From: an uncultured Mycoplasmatota bacterium
GTDB taxonomy: Bacteria; Bacillota_I; Bacilli_A; RF39; UBA660
Direction: 5' to 3'
Assembly: GCA_946528555.1 (NCBI GenBank)
Contig: CAMMYS010000018.1
Coordinates: 1 to 11,660 of the forward strand
DNA length: 11,660 nucleotides
Shown here: piece after piece, positions 1 to 7,154 of the stretch
Position numbering within the stretch: the stretch's first letter is position 1
Layout of the letters: every line of letters starts with the position of its first letter
Translations under genes and position numbers: made by a program
The notes under the pieces: generated by a model
What the model was told of the DNA's origin: nothing
The model's input: the letters and a program-made list of their open reading frames with translations, nothing else
Database searches by the model: none

Positions 1-721
1 CAAAATCAACTATAAAATATATGAATGATATTTCATTGTTCATTAAAATAGTTATAGATACAATACTAAGAAAACTAATAACAAATGAAGCAATTAAACA
101 TTTATAAGTTCTTCTAGCTTCAATGTATTTAACTATCTTAAAATTAGTTATATAAAGCAAATATATCATAAAAGCAACTTGAACTATAGTAAGTAATGAA
201 AATATAAAAATCAATGAATCACTAAATAATATTTTAAAAGAAAAATCATTACTAAATATTTTATTTATTGCTTTATAATCTACTTCTTTAAATAATGATA
301 TATTACTATCAATTTCAGCATCAGAAAGATTTTTTTCTCTTACATATGTATCATAATCAATAAACTCAATAGCAATTCTATAGGAATTACTTCCCTCTAA
401 AAATGAGTAATGAATTCGAGTATTTATTTTACAATAATTATCTTCTTCAGAGTCACAATAAAAATATGATGTATTTATAGAATCACTAATTATTTTAGCT
501 CTAAATATTACTCGTTCATTGTTTTTACTTTTTGCTTTTATAGTGACAGGTACTTCTTTTGTCAAATTTATTTCTACATTAGCCTCTTCTATATCATTTA
601 GTTTAATATTTTCATCTTTTATATCTATTTCTTTTGAAATATATCCACTTGCTCTAACATTAAGTGGTATTAATATAAAACTAATCAATATTATAAATAA
701 TACATTTAATCTTTTTTTCAT
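1..721 (-). CDS. Secreted or membrane-anchored protein of unknown function (partial, 3' end beyond window)
   Basis: An open frame of 240 codons starts at ATG 721 and runs off the left edge without a stop. I do not recognise the family. Residues 1-25 look like a signal peptide: MKKR, a long hydrophobic core, then a likely signal-peptidase site after VRA (22-24). Residues 26-160 are polar and probably extracytoplasmic, with a cysteine pair at 89 and 97. Two strongly hydrophobic segments follow at about 168-192 and 207-227, separated by a basic stretch (KIVKYIEARR), and a third may begin near 231. The layout suggests an exported domain anchored by C-terminal helices. A GGTGAG Shine-Dalgarno lies just upstream of the ATG and an extended -10 promoter about 30 bases upstream. 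It is divergent from yidD. Continuity of the frame over 720 bases with consistent amino-acid composition makes it a real gene; function unknown. Confidence 0.8.
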   Translation of the reverse strand, partial: MKKRLNVLFIILISFILIPLNVRASGYISKEIDIKDENIKLNDIEEANVEINLTKEVPVTIKAKSKNNERVIFRAKIISDSINTSYFYCDSEEDNYCKINTRIHYSFLEGSNSYRIAIEFIDYDTYVREKNLSDAEIDSNISLFKEVDYKAINKIFSNDFSFKILFSDSLIFIFSLLTIVQVAFMIYLLYITNFKIVKYIEARRTYKCLIASFVISFLSIVSITILMNNEISFIYFIVDF

Positions 722-749
722 AACTCACCAACATCTATTTTCTACTAAT

Positions 750-758
750 AGTATAACA
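750..758 (-). promoter_or_regulatory. Extended -10 promoter for the minus-strand gene starting at 721
   Basis: On the minus strand this reads TGTTATACT, an extended -10 (TGn followed by TATACT). No convincing -35 lies 17 bases upstream, which is typical of extended -10 promoters. The predicted start of transcription is near 743, leaving a leader of about 20 bases that holds the GGTGAG Shine-Dalgarno at 725-730. Confidence 0.5.
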
Positions 759-809
759 TAATTGTCATTCAAAATATATTAATGTATTTTAATTTACTAG
801 TTTTTGTAA

Positions 810-815
810 TATAAT
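810..815 (+). promoter_or_regulatory. -10 box of the yidD transcription unit
   Basis: A perfect TATAAT whose last base is 7 before the A of the yidD ATG. The -35 region (around 787-792, TTTTAA) is poor. With usual spacing transcription would begin at or next to base 822, the first base of the start codon, so the mRNA would have essentially no leader. Confidence 0.45.
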
Positions 816-821
816 AGATAT

Positions 822-1034
822 ATGAAAAAATTATTAATAAAAATGATTAATATATATCAAATAATGCCTCTTCATTCACATTCTATGTGTAGATTTACTC
901 CTACATGTAGTGAATATATGAAAGAATGCATTGAAAGATATGGACTTAAAGGAATATTTAAAGGAATTAAAAGAATATTAAGGTGTCATCCATTTGGTAA
1001 AATTGGATATGATCCTGTTATTAAAGGAGAATAA
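822..1034 (+). CDS. yidD: Membrane protein insertion efficiency factor YidD
   Basis: A 70-residue protein of the YidD family (older name haemolysin domain protein), a small inner-face membrane-associated protein that assists YidC/Oxa1-dependent insertion of membrane proteins. The family hallmarks are present: [11 protein letters not shown] at 23-33 and [13 protein letters not shown] at about 54-66, with the three conserved cysteines of the family (Cys23, Cys29, Cys55). Length matches the family's usual 70-90. In many bacteria yidD lies in the rpmH-rnpA-yidD-yidC cluster; here it stands alone, followed 2 bases later by a lipoprotein gene, so the two are surely co-transcribed. There is no Shine-Dalgarno before the ATG and the TATAAT box is immediately upstream, so translation may start on a leaderless message. 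Confidence 0.93.
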   Translation: MKKLLIKMINIYQIMPLHSHSMCRFTPTCSEYMKECIERYGLKGIFKGIKRILRCHPFGKIGYDPVIKGE

Positions 1035-1036
1035 TT

Positions 1037-1894
1037 ATGAAAAAATTTATTGTATTAATAGTAACTCTACTACTTATAAGTGGTTGTGATTTTAATGATG
1101 ACTTTAGTGATAAGTTTGTATATACTACTAGCTATCCTATTGAATATGCAACTAGTGTTTTGTATAAAGATCACGCAAATATATCAAGTGTTTATCCAAA
1201 TGGTGCTGATAATAAATATGAAGTTACAGATAAAAAGAAAGATAAATATTCTGAAGGAGAAACATTTGTATATTCAGGAATATCAAATGAAGCTCTTCTA
1301 GCAAGGGACTTATTAAATAAAAATAGTAATCTACAAATAATAGATGCTACTAAAGGAATATCAACAAACTCTAGTTATACAAGAGTATGGTTAAACCCAT
1401 CTAATTATTTAAAGTTATGTAGTAATATTAAATCTGGATTAATTGATTACACAGATAATGCTTATGTTAAAGAAGAAATAAATGAAAATTATGAAGTATT
1501 AAAAGAAAAAGTATCATTATTAGAAGTTCAATTATATAATATTGGTAAAAATGGTAATTATGATACTATACTTACTACATCAGATGATTTAACTTTCTTA
1601 ACAAAATATAATATTAATGTTGTTTCAATAGATGAAAATAATGTTTCAATAGATAAATCTTATGCAGATGCTAAAAAATTAGTTGATGATAAAAAAGTTA
1701 ATTATATTTATGTGTTAGAAGGACAGGAAATAAATGAAACTCAAGAAAAATTCATTTCAACAAACAATCTAAAGAAAATTGAAATTAATAATTTATTTAC
1801 TTTATCTGAAGAAGAAAGAAGTGAAAATAAAGATTATATAACACTTATGAATGAAATAATTGAGAATTATAAAACAGAATTATATAAACAATAA
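1037..1894 (+). CDS. ZnuA-like (metal ABC transporter substrate-binding family) lipoprotein lacking the metal-ligand histidines
   Basis: A 285-residue lipoprotein. Residues 1-16 form a lipoprotein signal with lipobox ISG-C17, so the mature protein should be lipidated on Cys17 and anchored outside the membrane. The rest follows the ZnuA/TroA fold family (PF01297) along its length: TTSYPIEY at 30-37 for the usual first strand, YPNGAD at 53-58 for the PxGxDPH loop, VYSGISNE at 78-85 for the VYNGxGLE segment, VWLNP at 117-121 for HVWLDP, a long charged backbone helix near 140-168, TTSDDLTFL at 180-188 for the HDAFGYL loop, and a terminal YITLMNEIIENY helix. The residues that normally bind zinc or manganese are replaced: Asn59, Arg116, Ser182, and Asn in place of the late Asp. 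No ABC permease or ATPase is nearby. A transport role is therefore doubtful; family membership is fairly sure. AAAGGAGA at 1023-1030 is the Shine-Dalgarno. Confidence 0.75.
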   Translation: MKKFIVLIVTLLLISGCDFNDDFSDKFVYTTSYPIEYATSVLYKDHANISSVYPNGADNKYEVTDKKKDKYSEGETFVYSGISNEALLARDLLNKNSNLQIIDATKGISTNSSYTRVWLNPSNYLKLCSNIKSGLIDYTDNAYVKEEINENYEVLKEKVSLLEVQLYNIGKNGNYDTILTTSDDLTFLTKYNINVVSIDENNVSIDKSYADAKKLVDDKKVNYIYVLEGQEINETQEKFISTNNLKKIEINNLFTLSEEERSENKDYITLMNEIIENYKTELYKQ

Positions 1895-1903
1895 TTCTGT
1901 TTT
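1871..1903 (+). terminator. Rho-independent terminator between convergent operons, probably working both ways
   Basis: A 13-bp perfect stem (1871-1883 with 1891-1903) around the 7-base loop ATAAACA, followed on the plus strand by a T-rich run to 1910. The stop codon of the ZnuA-like gene (1892-1894) lies inside the stem. The minus-strand gene ends one base beyond it, at 1904, so the same hairpin, with its terminal T run on the other strand, probably also ends the ruvA operon. Confidence 0.8.
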
Positions 1904-3073
1904 TTATTTTAATACTCTATTTTCAGTTATTCTATTAATAGAATTACCTATTGTGTAATTATTTTTTTCTTTTGCTTCACTAAATAATCTTAATAATTCT
2001 GGATAATCATCTTTATAAAAATCATAAAATACATTTCTAAACTCTTCCTGATAAGATGCTAGAATAAAGTTTCTAATTAACTCAATTCCTCCCTTATTAA
2101 TAAGATAAGCAATACATCTATGATTTATAGAATCTGTATTATTAGACACTCTTGTACACAAATCTTCTATATCAAAGTAACTCCTATTTCTAGACATTAT
2201 AATCATATTTGAAAGCACTTCAGTAAATGATTCTTCAAGTAATATTTGACTATCAATACTATTTCTAATATATGATAATCTATTAATAACATCTTGTCTG
2301 TTTTTAATAGGATTTTTAGGATCATCTACTGGTAATGAATATAAATCCATTGAATTATATACTTTCTCATTATGTTGGCTTATTAATGGGCTCCTATAAG
2401 ATGTGGTAGGAATTATTTTTAAGTCAGAAGAGGCTTCCCAAGCAAGATTTTCCATAAATGTATCATAATTACCATTATATTTAGTTTTAAAATATTTCTT
2501 TTCAAAAATATCATAAGACTTAGTTTTTTTATTATATGCTATAAAAGTATAATAATTTTCTCTATAAATATATACTTTAATAGGAACATATTTTGATAAG
2601 TTTCTCTTATTTTTCAAAGTTGATAATACCAATATATCATCATATTCTTTTAATCTTTCATATGTTTTATGATATAAATCAGCATTTTTTTGTATTGATT
2701 CAGAAACATTTTCTAAAGTTACTTCTTCTTTTAATGTAATAATTCTTAATTTATGTATTAGTTCATGAACAATACTATTAGCTACATCTAACATAATAGC
2801 GTTATAACTAAAACCATCTTCAAAACTATTATATAAACCATCTAAATAATCTATACCAATATATATAGCATCCTTTTTACCATCATTTGGATTATATGCA
2901 GAACATTCTCCTTCGGTAATATCCTCTGTATAATCTATTTTAATTTGTGTATCAAAAGCATGAGAAAAAAGATCAGAATCTAGATCAATATTTTTAAAAA
3001 AATTCCTTAATGCACTAAATGCAATAATTATAGAATCATCTAATAATTTTCTATAATCCCTTTCTCTTTCCAT
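1904..3073 (-). CDS. Uncharacterised protein with HExxH zinc-metalloprotease motif
   Basis: A 389-residue protein that I cannot assign to a named family. It holds a clear zincin signature, VHELIHKLR, with His103, Glu104 and His107 within a predicted helix (about 92-110). A second helix with EESFTEVLSNMI (280-291) offers glutamates (280, 281, 285) that could be the third zinc ligand, as in gluzincins; the spacing of about 175 residues is long. The middle (160-200) is rich in Tyr and Lys and looks like beta strands. There is no signal peptide or membrane segment, so it should be cytoplasmic unless exported by another route. It begins 9 bases after the ruvB stop, and the Shine-Dalgarno GAGGA directly follows that stop, so translation is coupled to ruvB. 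Real gene: near certain. Protease activity: inferred from the motif only. Confidence 0.75.
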   Translation of the reverse strand: MERERDYRKLLDDSIIIAFSALRNFFKNIDLDSDLFSHAFDTQIKIDYTEDITEGECSAYNPNDGKKDAIYIGIDYLDGLYNSFEDGFSYNAIMLDVANSIVHELIHKLRIITLKEEVTLENVSESIQKNADLYHKTYERLKEYDDILVLSTLKNKRNLSKYVPIKVYIYRENYYTFIAYNKKTKSYDIFEKKYFKTKYNGNYDTFMENLAWEASSDLKIIPTTSYRSPLISQHNEKVYNSMDLYSLPVDDPKNPIKNRQDVINRLSYIRNSIDSQILLEESFTEVLSNMIIMSRNRSYFDIEDLCTRVSNNTDSINHRCIAYLINKGGIELIRNFILASYQEEFRNVFYDFYKDDYPELLRLFSEAKEKNNYTIGNSINRITENRVLK

Positions 3074-3081
3074 AATTCCTC

Positions 3082-4095
3082 TTAATATTCATCAAATAAT
3101 GTTTTTTGCTCATTAATTTTAAATTCTCTATAAGTTTTCTCTGTTATAACTCTACCACGAGAAGTTCTTTTAACATATCCTTCTTGTAATAAAAATGGTT
3201 CAATAACATCTTCAATAGTAGTTGCTTCTTCACCAATAGATGACGCGATTGACTCAATTCCAACAGGTCCACCATTAAATTTTTTAATGATGCTCATTAA
3301 ATATTCAACATCTGTTCTATCTAGACCATGAGGATTGATTTTAAGCCTATCTAAACTCTTTTTAACTATATCTAAATCAATTTTACCATTTCCCTCAACT
3401 AATGCAAAATCACTAACTCTTTTTAATAATCTGTTTGCTATACGAGGAGTTTTTCTACTTCTAATTGCTATTTCATATGCAGCATCATGATCAATCTCAG
3501 TATCAATAACCCTAGCTGTTCTTTCAACAATTTGAGTTAACTCTTCATCAGTATAAAATTCTAACTTACAAACTATACCAAATCTATCTCTTAAAGGACT
3601 TGATAAATCACCAGCTCTTGTAGTTGCTCCGACTAAAGTAAATGGAGGTAAATCTATTTTAATACTTCTACTTTGTCCTTCACCACCAATAATAATATCT
3701 AATTTGAAATCTTCCATAGCACTATATAATATTTCTTCAATATATTTAGGTATTCTATGAATTTCATCAATGAATAATACATCATTTGGTTCTAAAGTAG
3801 ATAATATTGCAGCTAAATCACCACTTTTTTCAATAGTAGGTCCACTAGCTGTTTTAATATTACTGCCAAGTTCATTAGCAATAATATGAGCAAGTGTAGT
3901 TTTTCCAAGACCAGGAGGGCCATATAATAAAACATGGTCTAATGATACATTTCTCATTTTAGCAGCAGATACAAATACTTTAATATTTTCTTTTACATCA
4001 TTTTGACCAATATATTCATCAAAAGAATCTGGTCTAATATTTTTTTCAAATGTATCTTCTTCTAATTCATGATTAGATATTACTCTCTCCTCCAT
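3082..4095 (-). CDS. ruvB: Holliday junction branch-migration ATPase RuvB
   Basis: A 337-residue AAA+ motor, the usual size for RuvB. It forms hexamers that pump DNA through the RuvA-bound Holliday junction. Visible in order: N-terminal [11 protein letters not shown] (21-31), Walker [10 protein letters not shown] (59-67), Walker B FIDEIHR (108-114), the RuvB-specific beta hairpin near 130-147, sensor 1 GATTRAG (156-162), arginine finger RDRFG (169-173), sensor 2 TPRIANRLL, and a C-terminal winged helix containing [11 protein letters not shown]. The start ATG lies inside the 3' end of the HAD gene (23-base overlap) and is preceded by AAGGAG seven bases upstream, so the two are translationally coupled. 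It is the third gene of the ruvA operon. RuvC is not present here, as usual in Bacillota, where RecU does that job. Confidence 0.97.
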   Translation of the reverse strand: MEERVISNHELEEDTFEKNIRPDSFDEYIGQNDVKENIKVFVSAAKMRNVSLDHVLLYGPPGLGKTTLAHIIANELGSNIKTASGPTIEKSGDLAAILSTLEPNDVLFIDEIHRIPKYIEEILYSAMEDFKLDIIIGGEGQSRSIKIDLPPFTLVGATTRAGDLSSPLRDRFGIVCKLEFYTDEELTQIVERTARVIDTEIDHDAAYEIAIRSRKTPRIANRLLKRVSDFALVEGNGKIDLDIVKKSLDRLKINPHGLDRTDVEYLMSIIKKFNGGPVGIESIASSIGEEATTIEDVIEPFLLQEGYVKRTSRGRVITEKTYREFKINEQKTLFDEY

Positions 4096-4663
4096 AGTAT
4101 TTCTCCTTTATATATTTATAAACTTCATCCCAAGTATCAGCCCTATCAAATCTTTTTTCCTCATGATTATATAAATTAGTAAATAGTAATACATCTATTC
4201 CAGCATTACTAACATCTTCACAATGACTTTCTTTATCATCTATAAATAATTTAACTCCATTTTCTATACATTCATCAGTTTTTTCTCCAGTATCTACAAA
4301 TACTTTATCATATTTAACTCCATGTCTATTTAACCAATCTACAGTTAATTTATATGGATCTTTAATATATTTACCTTTTCTAAAAGAAATAATAATAATT
4401 TGATTTCCTTCATCATGTAATTTATTAATTACTTCTTTAGCACTAGGTTTAATAACAGCATTATCCATTATATATTCTAATCTATCTGCAAAGAATTTAC
4501 CTTTCATATCTTTTTCCCATCCCATCATTTCAGTAAATTCATAAGCATTAATATCTTTAATACCTGTTCCACCTAATACTTCTTTATCATATTTATCTGC
4601 TTCTACAATAATTTTTTCATTTGTTGAACATATTGTATCATCCATATCTATTCCAATTACCAT
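4073..4663 (-). CDS. HAD-superfamily 5'-nucleotidase-like phosphatase (NT5C/YqfW type)
   Basis: A 196-residue HAD hydrolase resembling 5'(3')-deoxyribonucleotidases (PF06941) and B. subtilis YqfW. Motif I is GIDMDDT with the nucleophile Asp6 and acid Asp8; motif II is the Ser93 of IIIISFR; Lys128 or Lys138 can serve as motif III; motif IV is [10 protein letters not shown] with Asp142 and Asp143. The cap insert lies between residues 15 and 70. I chose ATG 4663 rather than the in-frame GTG at 4675, because GAGG (4670-4673) sits six bases before the ATG and would lie inside the coding region if the GTG were used. The gene sits between ruvA and ruvB, overlapping ruvB by 23 bases. Possible substrates are nucleoside monophosphates; the sequence does not decide this. 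A link to DNA repair is only suggested by position. Confidence 0.85.
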   Translation of the reverse strand: MVIGIDMDDTICSTNEKIIVEADKYDKEVLGGTGIKDINAYEFTEMMGWEKDMKGKFFADRLEYIMDNAVIKPSAKEVINKLHDEGNQIIIISFRKGKYIKDPYKLTVDWLNRHGVKYDKVFVDTGEKTDECIENGVKLFIDDKESHCEDVSNAGIDVLLFTNLYNHEEKRFDRADTWDEVYKYIKEKYYGGESNI

Positions 4664-4671
4664 AATATACC

Positions 4672-5220
4672 TCACTTTAATAATAATTTTAATGCTTCTT
4701 TAATTTGTGCTTCAATATTTTGTGTTTTATCAACTTTAACTATTACATTTTTAACATCACTAGATTTATATCCAAGTGCTTCAAGTGCCATAACTAATTC
4801 ATCACTTGATTCTTCATGACTTTCAATACTAGCAAGTTTTCCTTTAAGATCAAGAATAATTTGTCTAGCAAGCTTCTCTCCAATTTTTGGAATTTTCTTT
4901 AAATAAAGAATATTTTCTCTATCAATAGCATCAACTATTCCATTAATAGTACCTGTTGCTAAGATTGATAAAGCCATTTTAGGGCCCAATCCTTTAACAT
5001 CAATAAGTCTTAAAAATAAATCTCTTTCTTCTTCACTAATAAAACCATATATTGTATATTCATCTTCTCTTACATGATTATATACATATACAGTATATTC
5101 TTCATCTTCGTGAAATCTATATGGGTTAGATGTATAAACTCTATATCCAACACCATTTACATCAACTACTATGTAGTTTGCAATACATTTAGTTACAATG
5201 CCTTTTAAATAATCAAACAT
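4672..5220 (-). CDS. ruvA: Holliday junction branch-migration protein RuvA
   Basis: A 182-residue protein that binds four-way junctions as a tetramer and loads RuvB. Three domains are visible: an N-terminal OB fold (1-62, with VDVNGVGYRVY), a tandem helix-hairpin-helix domain (VKGLGPKMALSIL at 75-87 and KIPKIGEKLARQIILDLKGK at 109-128), and a C-terminal RuvB-binding three-helix domain (from about 139, ELVMALEALGYKSSDV). It is slightly shorter than the usual 190-205, because the flexible linker before domain III is short. It is the first gene of the operon ruvA, HAD phosphatase, ruvB, HExxH protein. It stops with TGA. GAGGATGAT precedes the ATG. Confidence 0.96.
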   Translation of the reverse strand: MFDYLKGIVTKCIANYIVVDVNGVGYRVYTSNPYRFHEDEEYTVYVYNHVREDEYTIYGFISEEERDLFLRLIDVKGLGPKMALSILATGTINGIVDAIDRENILYLKKIPKIGEKLARQIILDLKGKLASIESHEESSDELVMALEALGYKSSDVKNVIVKVDKTQNIEAQIKEALKLLLK

Positions 5221-5238
5221 AATATCATCCTCATAACA

Positions 5239-5247
5239 ATTATATCA
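5239..5247 (-). promoter_or_regulatory. Extended -10 promoter of the ruvA operon
   Basis: The minus strand reads TGATATAAT, a perfect extended -10. The -35 position falls in the palindrome at 5252-5275 and matches the consensus poorly. Transcription should start near 5232, giving a leader of about a dozen bases that is mostly Shine-Dalgarno (GAGGATGAT). No Bacillus-type LexA box (GAAC-N4-GTTC) is seen, so SOS control is not supported. Confidence 0.6.
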
Positions 5248-5251
5248 ATTA

Positions 5252-5275
5252 AAAATAACTATTACTAGTTATTTT
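5252..5275 (-). terminator. Palindrome, probable terminator of the pilin-to-sigH operon
   Basis: A perfect 10-bp inverted repeat (AAAATAACTA with TAGTTATTTT) around a 4-base loop. On the minus strand it lies about 37 bases after the sigH stop and ends in a run of five T. The stem has only two G-C pairs, so it is a weak terminator at best. It also lies just upstream of the ruvA -10 box and could instead be, or also be, an operator. Confidence 0.4.
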
Positions 5276-5311
5276 ATTACTTTTTTGGTACACAAATAGT
5301 CATATTTTAAC

Positions 5312-5926
5312 CTATTTATCTTTTTTAATTAGTTCATCATATTTTCTACTGATTCTAAACATTGTATTTTCAACATTCTTTCTATCAATATTTAATAACT
5401 CAGCTATTTCAATATTTCTAAGACCTTTTATTCTTAAATCAAATATAACATTTTCACTCTTACTAAGTTTTGCTTTTAATCTATGTATTAAATCATTTTC
5501 ATTTTCAACTGCAAATAATACTTTGGATGGTTCAAATGAATTATCTTTTAAAATATTATAATAAGCTTCATTAGATTCTTCAAATAACTTATCAAGAGAA
5601 TAAGAATTATTTAATATTCTATTTTTTTGTCTAAATGATTGCTTAATAGCAGTCATTATATTATTTTTAATACATTTAGATGCATAAGTATAGAAAGATA
5701 TATTAGCGCTTTCTTTATAAGAATGAATTGCGTTTAATAAACCAATTAATCCTTCTTGATATAAATCAGAAACTTCATATCCTACAATATTATATTGTTC
5801 TAATAATTCTTTTAATATAGAAAGTATAACTTTTTTATATTTTTCAATAACTATATTAATAGCATCTTCATTATTATCACAACATAAATATATTAATTCA
5901 TTATCATTTATATCTTTGTATTCCAT
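5312..5926 (-). CDS. sigH: Sigma-70 family RNA polymerase sigma factor, SigH (Spo0H)-like
   Basis: A 204-residue alternative sigma factor. Region 2 carries DLYQEGLIGLLNAIHSY (54-70) followed by SFYTYASKCIKNNIMTAIK, the -10 recognition and core-binding part; RQKNRILNNSYSLDK (99-113) closely matches the corresponding SigH stretch in Bacillus; region 4 with a helix-turn-helix spans about 152-200 (LRNIEIAELLNIDRKNVEN). Its position directly after rlmB repeats the Bacillus order, which supports SigH orthology over an ECF factor. In Bacillota SigH controls entry to sporulation and, in some species, competence genes; which applies here cannot be read from the window. The Shine-Dalgarno AAGGAGG overlaps the rlmB stop and ends only 3 bases before the ATG, an unusually short spacing. 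It is the last gene of its operon. Confidence 0.85.
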   Translation of the reverse strand: MEYKDINDNELIYLCCDNNEDAINIVIEKYKKVILSILKELLEQYNIVGYEVSDLYQEGLIGLLNAIHSYKESANISFYTYASKCIKNNIMTAIKQSFRQKNRILNNSYSLDKLFEESNEAYYNILKDNSFEPSKVLFAVENENDLIHRLKAKLSKSENVIFDLRIKGLRNIEIAELLNIDRKNVENTMFRISRKYDELIKKDK

Positions 5927-5934
5927 AAGCCTCC

Positions 5935-6633
5935 TTATTTATACTTCATTATTTCATAAATCAATATTCCACTAGCAACACTAGCATTTAAAGAATTAAC
6001 TTTTCCTTTCATTGGCAATGATATTATTTCATCACAAGAAGACGCTACTATTTGTTTTAAACCATGCCCTTCACTACCAATAACTAAACATGTTTTTCCA
6101 GAATAGTCTATCTCCTTATAATCTTTACTTCCTGCTTCAGCACCATATACCCAATAGCCTAAATCTTTTAATTTATTTATTGTATTTGATAAGTTAACTA
6201 CTTCAACTATTTTAACATTATTTAATGCACCAGCACTTGTTTTATAGACAGTTGAATTAACTGAAACACTTCTTTTCTTAGGAATTATTATATAATTAAC
6301 ACCAGCACATTCACAAGTCCTAATAATAGCTCCAAAATTATGAGGATCTTCAAGTGAATCAAGCATGACAACAAAATTAGCATCTTTATCATTTTCAATG
6401 TCTTCAATATTTAAATATTTATATTCTTCAATATCAAGAGCTATTCCTTGTGTAATACCATTATCACACATTTTATCTAATTTATTTCTATCCATATGAA
6501 ATCTCTTAAGATTCTTTTTAGTAATAATACCCATTAATTCTTGATCATTAAAATTATTATCTAAAAACACTTTAAATATCTTTGTATTTGATAATAAAAT
6601 TTCACGTGCTACATTCTTACCATATACTAGCAT
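5935..6633 (-). CDS. rlmB: 23S rRNA (guanosine-2'-O-)-methyltransferase RlmB (TrmH/SpoU family)
   Basis: A 232-residue SPOUT methyltransferase that 2'-O-methylates a guanosine in the peptidyl-transferase region of 23S rRNA (G2251 in E. coli). The N-terminal RNA-binding domain starts with VYGKNVAREIL (3-13). The catalytic knot has motif 1 LDSLEDPHNFGAIIRT (91-106, with the catalytic Asn99 and Arg105), motif 2 LVIGSEGHGL (183-192) and motif 3 LPMKGKVNSLNASVA (206-220). The usual NHQG before the catalytic domain reads ITQG here. The start overlaps the last 7 bases of the LOG gene, with GGAGGAA upstream. Its assignment to RlmB rather than another SpoU enzyme rests on domain layout and on the sigH neighbour. 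Confidence 0.9.
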   Translation of the reverse strand: MLVYGKNVAREILLSNTKIFKVFLDNNFNDQELMGIITKKNLKRFHMDRNKLDKMCDNGITQGIALDIEEYKYLNIEDIENDKDANFVVMLDSLEDPHNFGAIIRTCECAGVNYIIIPKKRSVSVNSTVYKTSAGALNNVKIVEVVNLSNTINKLKDLGYWVYGAEAGSKDYKEIDYSGKTCLVIGSEGHGLKQIVASSCDEIISLPMKGKVNSLNASVASGILIYEIMKYK

Positions 6634-7154
6634 ATTTCCTCCAATAAACTATTTAATTCATCTGTGTTGTCTACTATTTTAACAAAATCAAATAAAGAAG
6701 CAAACTTTTCTTCTTTAATTTTATTCAAAATAGTTTTAACTCCATCAAAATAATTATTAATATTCATTAATATAATTTTATTATGATGAGTTTCATTTAC
6801 ATATTCACTTATCATATAAAATATTTCATCATATGTTCCATATCCACCAGGCAAAAACATAATTAAATCAGATAATTCCATAAATCTTTCCATTTGTTCA
6901 AGAGCAGTTCTTTTAACTTCTTTAAAACAATCTAAATTATCTAACTCTTCTTTATAATGTTCTATTTGAATAGCATAAATATCTTTATTATTTGATTTAA
7001 ATTCATCATAAACAGTGCCCATTATTCCATGAGCACATCCTCCAAATACTAATGAAAAATCTTTATTAACTAAAGTATCTGCCACTTTCTTAGCTTCTTT
7101 GTAATATATTTCATTTAATCCATCATAAGATGAACATCCTATAAATACTTTCAT
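6627..7154 (-). CDS. LOG-family (TIGR00730-like) putative nucleotide phosphoribohydrolase
   Basis: A 175-residue Rossmann-like protein of the LOG/lysine-decarboxylase-like family (PF03641). Nucleoside 5'-monophosphate phosphoribohydrolases (cytokinin-activating in plants) belong to it. Visible motifs are the N-terminal VFIGCSS (3-9), the phosphate-binding GGCAHGIMG (38-46), and PGGYGTYDE (102-110) with catalytic-type Glu110. The RK of the usual MHxRKxxM motif is altered to ER-F-M (89-92), keeping one Arg90. The ATG overlaps the preceding stop as ATGA, and the end overlaps rlmB by 7 bases, so it is firmly inside the operon. The physiological substrate in bacteria is mostly unknown; the family call is secure, the reaction inferred. 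Confidence 0.85.
   Translation of the reverse strand: MKVFIGCSSYDGLNEIYYKEAKKVADTLVNKDFSLVFGGCAHGIMGTVYDEFKSNNKDIYAIQIEHYKEELDNLDCFKEVKRTALEQMERFMELSDLIMFLPGGYGTYDEIFYMISEYVNETHHNKIILMNINNYFDGVKTILNKIKEEKFASLFDFVKIVDNTDELNSLLEEIC

Noticed and set aside
519..761. 80-codon plus-strand open frame
   Set aside because: It lies antisense to the secreted-protein gene 1-721, has no Shine-Dalgarno, and its protein is a Phe/Ile/Ser-rich string typical of AT-rich antisense reading.
1080..1301. 73-codon plus-strand open frame
   Set aside because: It lies in another frame entirely within the ZnuA-like lipoprotein gene and has low-complexity composition.
4664..4675. GTG at 4675 as start of the HAD gene
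   Set aside because: The GAGG Shine-Dalgarno for ATG 4663 overlaps it, and the HAD motif I normally follows the start within a few residues, as it does from ATG 4663.
5221..5311. SOS (LexA) operator before ruvA
   Set aside because: No GAAC-N4-GTTC type site is present; the palindrome there has a different sequence.
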